Positions 32,604-38,068 of a stretch of DNA of 38,068 bases are shown here, piece by piece; the first letter of the stretch is position 1; each line of letters opens with the position of its first letter. The notes beneath the pieces are model-generated. The model had not been told where the DNA came from. It did not search any database and worked only from the letters and a program-made list of their open reading frames with translations. The DNA comes from Granulicella sp. S190 (lineage in GTDB: Bacteria > Acidobacteriota > Terriglobia > Terriglobales > Acidobacteriaceae), in assembly GCF_009766095.1 (NCBI RefSeq), contig NZ_LMUD01000014.1:329328-367395 (forward strand), given 5' to 3'. Position numbers and translations under genes: made by a program.

Positions 32604-33171
32604 AACTCTAAAATTTCTCATCGATCGGTTGGACACGCCGATAGGCGAGATGGTCATCGTCGCAGACCACGACGGCAACCTGCGCGCCGTCGACTGGACC
32701 GAACACATCGACCGCATGCAGAAGCTTCTTCAGCGTTACTACGGCAAGAACGGCTTCACTCTGGAGCCGGCAAAAAATCCCGGCGGCCTCACCGACAAGA
32801 TGAAGAGCTACTTCGCCGGAGAACTCGCCTCCATCGACGACCTGCCTGTGAAGACCGCAGGCACACCCTTCCAGCGCGAGGTCTGGCGCGCCCTGCGTAA
32901 TATCCCATCCGGCAAAACCATCTCCTATGCCAGGCTCGCCGAGCAGATCGGTCGCCCCACCGCCATAAGAGCAGTCGGACACGCCAACGGCTCAAACCCC
33001 ATAGGAGTTGTAGTCCCCTGTCACCGCGTCATCGGCTCCGACGGCTCACTTACCGGCTACGGCGGCGGCAGCGAACGCAAACGCTGGCTCCTCGACCATG
33101 AAAATGAAACAGTCGGCACGGCCGCGGAGAAGACTCCCTCAGATACCGAAACCAATTCAAGGTATTTGTAA
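32596..33171 (+). CDS. ogt: Methylated-DNA-[protein]-cysteine S-methyltransferase
   Basis: A 191-residue suicide repair enzyme that moves the O6-alkyl group of guanine onto its own Cys142 in VVPCHRVIG. GTPFQREVWRALRNIPSGKTISYARLAEQIGRPTAIRAVGHANGSNPI is the conserved helix-turn-helix and Asn-hinge region, continuous with the active site. The N-terminal Ogt domain (RLDTPIGEMVIVADHDGNLRAVDW) is present. A 25-residue polar tail after LLDHE exceeds the usual end. ATG 32596 overlaps the stop of the Ada-AlkA gene (ATGCCTGA), so the pair is co-translated and probably induced together by alkylation damage. Confidence 0.93.
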   Translation: MPETLKFLIDRLDTPIGEMVIVADHDGNLRAVDWTEHIDRMQKLLQRYYGKNGFTLEPAKNPGGLTDKMKSYFAGELASIDDLPVKTAGTPFQREVWRALRNIPSGKTISYARLAEQIGRPTAIRAVGHANGSNPIGVVVPCHRVIGSDGSLTGYGGGSERKRWLLDHENETVGTAAEKTPSDTETNSRYL

Positions 33172-33206
33172 CAATAAAAGTTTCAAAATTCCACATGGGC
33201 TCACTT

Positions 33207-33242
33207 CAAACAAAGACGGATGCCCACAAGGGAGCATCCGTC
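33207..33242 (-). terminator. Terminator after the phosphodiesterase gene
   Basis: GACGGATGC (33215-33223) and GCATCCGTC (33234-33242) form a perfect 9-bp stem with a 10-nt loop. On the minus strand the stem is followed by TTTGTTTG, 23 bp after the phosphodiesterase stop. On the plus strand only a mixed GTTGTTC follows, so it may act less well for ogt. Confidence 0.75.
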
Positions 33243-33264
33243 GTTGTTCACCTGGCACAAATTG

Positions 33265-34962
33265 CTACTGCAACGGTACCGCCGGAAGAACGCCCGTCCC
33301 TTCGATGCGAACAGCATCGAGTGCCTTGGGATCGAGGCCTAGCGCCTTCAGGATAGTAGGCGCAACCTGTGCCGTTCCTACCTCAGCGCGAACCGTACGC
33401 GGTCGGAACGAAGAGTGCGACACCAACAGTACAACGTTCGTATCGTCGTGTGAAAACCCACCATGTTCAGATAGCTTTGACTTGCTGCCCGAGTAGGTAA
33501 CGCCAACATTTGGAGTCACGATAATATCCGGCGTGCGCGGATCCTCAGTCGGATTGTTGAAGTTAAGTGCGAGCGAAGGACCGTAGTAAATCTGGCCAAG
33601 CGCGATGCCGGTTGCGGAGGCATTCTGCTCCAGAATCTTGACGCTGGCATCCGTATCTGCCGAGCTCTTCAGCCAGATCAGCGAAACATCATCCTCCGTC
33701 GGGCCGATTCCCGTCGGGTTATTGGTCGACTCTGAGTTCGGAATAAAATTCGCATTCGAGAGCAGCGTAACCGGCGACGTTCCGTTGATCAGCTGAGAGA
33801 CATACCGGCTCGGATCGATCGGCGACTGACCATGCTTGGCCGTGATCACAATCATCGTCGAGTCATAGAGACCCTGTTCCTTCAGCTCTCTCACAAACTC
33901 CCCAATCGACGCATCGACGAACTTGATCTCGCCAAGGAGTGCTTCGGTCGGTGTCCCGGCAGCATCGAGATACCCGCCCGTCACTCCGTTACTCTTCTCA
34001 ATCAGCTTCTGACCCACGCTGACCGCCTGAAAGTTCATCCCAAAGATCGTAGGAACCTTAGTCTTCTTCGTGCCAAGGTGATTCTTGCCTTCAATCTCGT
34101 TCACGATCGCATTCACCTTCAGCGTGTCGTAGCACTGGATGTTATCGAAGCTGTTCGTCCAGGCCGTAAGGTCCGAGCCGGAGTCGCGAATCGCCGCGCA
34201 GGAATCACCCGTCGGCGTCTTTACATTCGGCAGAGCGATTACGCTGGAATTGATCTCCGGAGCGTAAAAGTCATCGAGCGCAATTGGTCCAAGACCCGAC
34301 GAAACGGAAGCATAGGCCGGATGTTTATCGGACCACGCTGCATAGCCGCCCGCCGCGTGAATCACGCTAAAGATACTGTTAGTACGTACAAAATCCCACG
34401 GAAAGACCGGATTGCAGCCGTTATTGGGATCGCGAACAAGCCTGTTCGAATCGATCGACGCAAGGCCACCATCGGTCAGCGACGCTCCCGGTGCCCCACC
34501 GTTCAGCTTTGTCTGATCGATGTCGATCCCTTCTTCATACTCGGTGGTCGTTCCCGTAGGCTTCGCATAGGGGGTGCAGGGACCAGCCGCAAGGCCATTA
34601 CCTGTTGTCTTCGCGGGGGCGTCATAGTTCCGCGAGTAGGCGACGTCGTAATAGATGCCGGTCAGCGCCGGGCTTCCGCCTGTAACGATCGCCGTCAGAC
34701 CAGGAAAGGAATCCGAAGGTTTTGAAGTGCTCGCAGCAACATAGTTCACTCCAGTCGCGCCAAGCGCAGCCAGCGCAGGGCAATACGGTTCGCCTGCGTT
34801 GACACCGCTCACGCCGTTTGCGCAGTTCGCAAAATCGACGGCATGCATGCCATCCACACTGATGAGGAGTACGCGCTTGATGGGTGCGTCGTGATCTTCC
34901 GCAACTGCCAAACCGGCCGAACCCACAAGTGCAGCTAGAGACAGAGCAACTAACTTTTTCAT
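33265..34962 (-). CDS. Secreted alkaline phosphatase-fold type I phosphodiesterase
   Basis: A 565-residue exported enzyme of the nucleotide pyrophosphatase/phosphodiesterase (NPP) group. Signal peptide MKKLVALSLAALVGSAGLAVA, cleaved before Glu22. Metal and catalytic sites are visible: Asp37 in ISVDGMH, the nucleophile Ser85 in KPSDSFPGLTAIVTGG (Thr/Ser before FPN in NPPs), AAWSDKHPAY, VITAKHGQSPI and LSEHGGFSHDD. It hydrolyses phosphate esters outside the cytoplasm; the exact substrate (nucleotides, phospholipid head groups or others) is open. GGAGG lies 4 nt before ATG 34962. Many Asn, Thr and Tyr residues and a less C-biased third position set it apart from its neighbours, possibly acquired. 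It stands between ogt and nnrE as its own transcript, with a terminator. Confidence 0.87.
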   Translation of the reverse strand: MKKLVALSLAALVGSAGLAVAEDHDAPIKRVLLISVDGMHAVDFANCANGVSGVNAGEPYCPALAALGATGVNYVAASTSKPSDSFPGLTAIVTGGSPALTGIYYDVAYSRNYDAPAKTTGNGLAAGPCTPYAKPTGTTTEYEEGIDIDQTKLNGGAPGASLTDGGLASIDSNRLVRDPNNGCNPVFPWDFVRTNSIFSVIHAAGGYAAWSDKHPAYASVSSGLGPIALDDFYAPEINSSVIALPNVKTPTGDSCAAIRDSGSDLTAWTNSFDNIQCYDTLKVNAIVNEIEGKNHLGTKKTKVPTIFGMNFQAVSVGQKLIEKSNGVTGGYLDAAGTPTEALLGEIKFVDASIGEFVRELKEQGLYDSTMIVITAKHGQSPIDPSRYVSQLINGTSPVTLLSNANFIPNSESTNNPTGIGPTEDDVSLIWLKSSADTDASVKILEQNASATGIALGQIYYGPSLALNFNNPTEDPRTPDIIVTPNVGVTYSGSKSKLSEHGGFSHDDTNVVLLVSHSSFRPRTVRAEVGTAQVAPTILKALGLDPKALDAVRIEGTGVLPAVPLQ

Positions 34963-35179
34963 GAAACCTCCAGCAAAGAGAGTTGCAGGGTTACATCACC
35001 CTGTCATTGCAGAATCATGAAAATTAGTTAATAACTGCAGACCCGCTTTCCCTTTCTTTTGTCATTCACGAAAGGAATCTGCGTTTGCAGCCCTACACCA
35101 CCAGGCAAATTGCCATAGAGATTGAGGCCCCTCAAGATCAAGACGATCGACCCCGCGCGAAGCTGAACCCGCCTCTCCC

Positions 35180-36793
35180 TCAGCTCCGCAGCCCACACAC
35201 CCACACCAACCCATCCTCGTCCATTACCCGATATCGAAACGCATCCGAAAGATGTGTAACCGTATCGGTTGCAAGTACAGTGTGCTCATCCATTGCGTGA
35301 GCGGCAAAGTCCGCCGCCAGCCCATGAAGATACACCGCCGTCTCCACCGCGCGCGCCACATCCTCGGGAAACTGTGCCAGCATAGCCGCCACAATCCCGG
35401 TTAGAATGTCTCCGCTCCCGCCCTTTGCCATCGCCGGGTTCCCACTCGTATTCACCGCAATCGAGCCATCCGGATGCGCAATAAGGGTCCGCCATCCCTT
35501 CAGCACCAGCGTAAGCTTGTGCTTGGTCGCAAACCTCCGCGCCAGCCCCACACGGTCAGCCTCCACCTCCTTCACCGTCAGCCCCGCCAGCCGCGCCATC
35601 TCCCCCGGATGCGGTGTCAATACCATCACACGTTCATTACCGTTCAACAGACTCGTCTTCCCCACAAACGCATTCAAAGCATCCGCATCGATCACCACCG
35701 GCACCGACGTCTTCTCCACCATCTGCCGCGCAAACGCTGAAGCATCACCCTCCGTCGACAGGCCCGGCCCCACAGCCACCACGCTGATCTTCTTCACCAA
35801 CGCATCCAGCTTCGCCCCATCCAGATTTTTAAAGGACACCGCACCTTTGGTCCCCTCCGCCAACGGAGCCATCATCAGCTCCGGAGCAATGCGAGTCACA
35901 GTATCCAGAATGCTCTTGGGCACCGCCGCCGTCACCAGCCCCGCACCCGCGCGAAGGCAAGCCAGCGAAGCCATAGCCGGAGCCCCAGCCTTCCCATAAC
36001 TCCCTCCCACCACCAGCACATGTCCAAACTTGCCTTTGTTCGAGTTCACATCGCGAGGCCTCTCCGCCAACGCCTTCGAACTACCCGCCCAGGTAAACCC
36101 GCTCGTAGAAACCACCGCCTTCTCGGGCGACCCGATCCCGGCCACCACTACCGGACCGAACGTCCCTCCGGTCTTCTCATTCCGTGTCAGGTGTCCGAAG
36201 ACATGCGCCATCTTCGGAGCAGTAAAGGTCACCACCGCATCGGCGCGAAACGATCCCGCCGCCGTCTGCTCCATCGAGTCCGCATCCCAGCCCGACGGCA
36301 GATCGACCGCCACCACCGGCGTGTTGAGCGCTTCCACCCGGTCACGCAGCGACACCGCAATCCCACGCAGCGGCGGCTTGAACCCCGTCCCCACCAGCGC
36401 ATCCAGCAGCAGCTCCGCCTCAGCCAGTCCCTGCGAGCAAGCTGCCAACCCAGCCTCGTCCACCACCTCATGCACCGCCACCGTTGGCGCCTCTTCACGC
36501 AGCCGTTTCAACGCTGCAGCGGCCTCACCCTTCACCTCATCCATCCGTCCCAGCAGGATCACTCCAACCGAACGCCCCGCTCCCGCCAGCACCCGTGCCG
36601 CAACAAAACCATCCCCTCCGTTATTCCCTTTCCCACACAGCACCACCACCCGCATCGCAGACGGATACCTCCGCAGACAGAACCTCCCCACCGCACCACC
36701 CGCCGCCTCCATCAACCTCTCCAGCAAAACCCCAAACTCCTCCGCCGTCGCTTTATCCACTGCCTGCATCTCTGTCGCCGTAAGAATCTTCAT
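35180..36793 (-). CDS. nnr: Bifunctional NAD(P)H-hydrate epimerase / ADP-dependent dehydratase
   Basis: A 537-residue fusion of YjeF_N (about 1-215) and YjeF_C (about 235-525). It repairs hydrated NADH and NADPH (NADHX, NADPHX) that arise by side reactions: the first half interconverts R and S forms, the second dehydrates the S form using ADP. Visible: [20 protein letters not shown] and [13 protein letters not shown] with [13 protein letters not shown] in the epimerase half; [32 protein letters not shown] and the catalytic [19 protein letters not shown] in the dehydratase half. Length fits E. coli Nnr (515). The gene follows a 7-bp tandem repeat about 90 bp upstream of its start. ATG 36793 is preceded by a GAAGGGAAAG purine tract. 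Confidence 0.94.
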   Translation of the reverse strand: MKILTATEMQAVDKATAEEFGVLLERLMEAAGGAVGRFCLRRYPSAMRVVVLCGKGNNGGDGFVAARVLAGAGRSVGVILLGRMDEVKGEAAAALKRLREEAPTVAVHEVVDEAGLAACSQGLAEAELLLDALVGTGFKPPLRGIAVSLRDRVEALNTPVVAVDLPSGWDADSMEQTAAGSFRADAVVTFTAPKMAHVFGHLTRNEKTGGTFGPVVVAGIGSPEKAVVSTSGFTWAGSSKALAERPRDVNSNKGKFGHVLVVGGSYGKAGAPAMASLACLRAGAGLVTAAVPKSILDTVTRIAPELMMAPLAEGTKGAVSFKNLDGAKLDALVKKISVVAVGPGLSTEGDASAFARQMVEKTSVPVVIDADALNAFVGKTSLLNGNERVMVLTPHPGEMARLAGLTVKEVEADRVGLARRFATKHKLTLVLKGWRTLIAHPDGSIAVNTSGNPAMAKGGSGDILTGIVAAMLAQFPEDVARAVETAVYLHGLAADFAAHAMDEHTVLATDTVTHLSDAFRYRVMDEDGLVWVCGLRS

Positions 36794-36883
36794 CTTTCCC
36801 TTCTACGCGATTCCTCCGCCGAAGCCAAGATGCACCAGCTACCCAGTACTTTCATCCCGCGACCGGACAACCTGAGACCCGAG

Positions 36884-36971
36884 AACTGGGAACTGGGAAC
36901 TGGGAACTGGGAACTGGGAACTGGGAACTGGGAACTGGGAACTGGGAACTGGGAACTGGGAACTGGGAACT
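36884..36971. repeat. 7-bp tandem repeat (AACTGGG), about 12.6 copies
   Basis: Twelve perfect AACTGGG units run from 36884 to 36967, followed by AACT. No unit differs, so the array is young or kept uniform by slippage. It lies about 90 bp upstream of the nnr start, in the probable promoter region. Confidence 0.97.
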
Positions 36972-37032
36972 TAAACACAAAAACGTGGCGCATTTGTAGC
37001 CGCTCAAAAAGACGCTGCTATGCACCACGTTT
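36971..37032 (-). terminator. Probable terminator of the penicillin-binding protein gene
   Basis: AAACGTGGCGCAT (36981-36993) and ATGCACCACGTTT (37020-37032) pair over 12 of 13 positions, with a small inner stem (AGC / GCT) in the 26-nt interior. On the minus strand the hairpin runs into TTTTT-GTGTTTAAG, about 70 bp after the stop at 37100. The T-run directly adjoins the tandem repeat. Confidence 0.6.
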
Positions 37033-37099
37033 CCACCACCGAAACTCCACGCTGCCACCACACCCTTACCAGCGTTTTTTACAACGAAAAGCTATAACC

Positions 37100-38068
37100 C
37101 TACTTAGTGCCGCCCACGACACCGCTGGTTTCCATCACAGGCTTCTGCAAAAAATAATCCTTGTCCCACAGGGCCCGATAAAACTCCCCGGTCAGCTCAG
37201 CTGCCTTCGGCCCGAACGTAGGACGCCCGCCCTCCAGGAAGAAAACAGTAACTATTTGTCCCTTGGGAGTATCCGCAAATGACCCAAACCACCCAAATCT
37301 GGTCCCATTATTCGAGCAGGTTCCGGTCTTACCCATCACCGGAAACTGACTGAAATTAGCCCGCAAAGACCGCGCCGTACCGTACTGCACCGCCCCCTGC
37401 ATCCCAACCGAAATCTCTGGAATCAAAGGGGCTATATCCAACACCCGCTTCACTTTAGGCTGAAAAGCAGCAACATCGATCGCGCTCTCTGGATGCTGCA
37501 AATAGTAAAGTGTCCCACCATTCGCAATCGCGGAAACCAAAGCCCCCAACTGAAGCGGAGTCATCGAAACGCTTTCGCCAAACGAGCACATCCGGCCAAC
37601 CCCACCCAGCGACGCAGGCAAAACCTCATCCGGATACGTTCCCAGCTGCTCCCCCTGAATGTGGTATCCAGCCAACTCCCCCAACCCAAACTCATTCGCG
37701 TAGTGTTTGACTCGCTCAAATCCCAACTGCCGACCAAGTGTCTCAAAATAAAGGTTATTTGAGTGAGCCAGAGCCTCCGTCATGGTCAGGTGGTAATGCC
37801 CGCCCAGGTTCACCTCGGTGTCCTTACGAACGATCCCCTCTTCCAGAGCCGCCAGGGCCACCGTCAATTTGATGGTCGAGCAAGGCTCAGCCCCACGCGA
37901 CAGCGCCAGCTTCTGGTTCACCATCGCCAAAATTCGCCCAGTCGAAGGGTCGATTGCGATCGCTGTGCCGTTCATATTTCCCAGCGCCTCAATCGCAGCC
38001 GCCCGAACCACCGGATCTTCACCCTCAATCACATCGCCAAGCGTCAGATTATCCGCAAACGAGCTGGC
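37100..38068 (-). CDS. Penicillin-binding protein, transpeptidase domain (5' end outside window)
   Basis: The frame is open to the right window edge ([22 protein letters not shown]...), giving the last 322 residues or so. It is a DD-transpeptidase that cross-links peptidoglycan in the periplasm. The three penicilloyl-serine motifs are present: SxxK as STIK in [12 protein letters not shown] (Ser nucleophile), SxN as SNN in [15 protein letters not shown], and KTG in [30 protein letters not shown] before them is typical of PBP transpeptidase domains. Whether the missing N-terminus carries a glycosyltransferase (class A) or a dimerisation domain (class B) cannot be seen. A Cys precedes the nucleophile where Gly is usual (PGSTFK). 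Confidence 0.87.
   Translation of the reverse strand, partial: ASSFADNLTLGDVIEGEDPVVRAAAIEALGNMNGTAIAIDPSTGRILAMVNQKLALSRGAEPCSTIKLTVALAALEEGIVRKDTEVNLGGHYHLTMTEALAHSNNLYFETLGRQLGFERVKHYANEFGLGELAGYHIQGEQLGTYPDEVLPASLGGVGRMCSFGESVSMTPLQLGALVSAIANGGTLYYLQHPESAIDVAAFQPKVKRVLDIAPLIPEISVGMQGAVQYGTARSLRANFSQFPVMGKTGTCSNNGTRFGWFGSFADTPKGQIVTVFFLEGGRPTFGPKAAELTGEFYRALWDKDYFLQKPVMETSGVVGGTK

Larger units (their letters stand above)
36794..37099. other. 306-bp gap: tandem repeat and terminator, no gene
   Basis: From the nnr side it holds the nnr leader (36794-36883), then a 7-bp tandem repeat, then a large hairpin that looks like the terminator of the penicillin-binding protein gene. The open frames here are repeat-derived (periodic PVPSSQF) and are not called. 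The nnr promoter must lie in or next to the repeat. Confidence 0.6.

Noticed and set aside
36884..36971. CRISPR-like appearance of the repeat array
   Set aside because: Units are 7 bp and contiguous without spacers, and no cas gene is present.
36790..37061. Two minus-strand open frames with repeated PVPSSQF
   Set aside because: They are the translation of the 7-bp tandem repeat in different frames, not genes.

Overview
The window looks like a chromosomal segment of a Gram-negative, moderately GC-rich bacterium. The best guess is Acidobacteriota, family Acidobacteriaceae (the Terriglobus, Granulicella and Edaphobacter group). Reasons: a HspR-type heat-shock repressor together with dnaK and dnaJ, a GH57 glucan branching enzyme, a hopanoid-type (HpnI-like) glycosyltransferase, Ppx next to SixA, and two palindromic dispersed repeats of a kind I associate with this family. 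This is inferred from protein style and gene content; no rRNA or other phylogenetic marker is present. No tRNA, rRNA, CRISPR array, transposase, phage gene or replication origin was found.

Layout. 1-9.6 kb: the end of a glycine-zipper protein, a GH57 branching enzyme, a translationally coupled pair (UbiA-like membrane protein and SAM methyltransferase), a secreted M1 aminopeptidase, a polytopic membrane protein, then SixA and Ppx/GppA converging with a 49-bp overlap. 9.7-15.2 kb: two tandem GT39-type membrane glycosyltransferases and a GT21/HpnI-like glycosyltransferase, probably a lipid glycosylation locus. 15.3-22.3 kb: hspR, an SDR oxidoreductase, dnaJ, a Nei/Fpg DNA glycosylase, two unknown small genes and dnaK. 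The dnaK promoter overlaps a HAIR-like operator, so the regulator and its probable target lie in the same window.

22.5-30.4 kb: a small lipoprotein, a DHA2-type MFS exporter, a small membrane protein, a large GT-C-like membrane protein carrying two palindromic repeats inside its reading frame, IspA-type farnesyl diphosphate synthase with a Ser/Gly-rich insertion, a GNAT acetyltransferase, a divergent MIP18/DUF59 protein, a methyltransferase and a secreted DUF4019-like protein. 30.4-38.1 kb: tsaE, an Ada-AlkA fusion overlapping ogt (alkylation repair), a secreted type I phosphodiesterase, the bifunctional NAD(P)HX repair enzyme nnrE/nnrD, a 7-bp tandem repeat of about 12.6 units, and the 3' part of a penicillin-binding protein cut by the window edge.

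Most genes are housekeeping or envelope functions. I did not find a clear new defence or biosynthetic system. The most unusual items are the palindromic repeats domesticated as protein loops, the HspR circuit, the 7-bp repeat upstream of nnrE, and two enzymes lacking expected metal-site residues.
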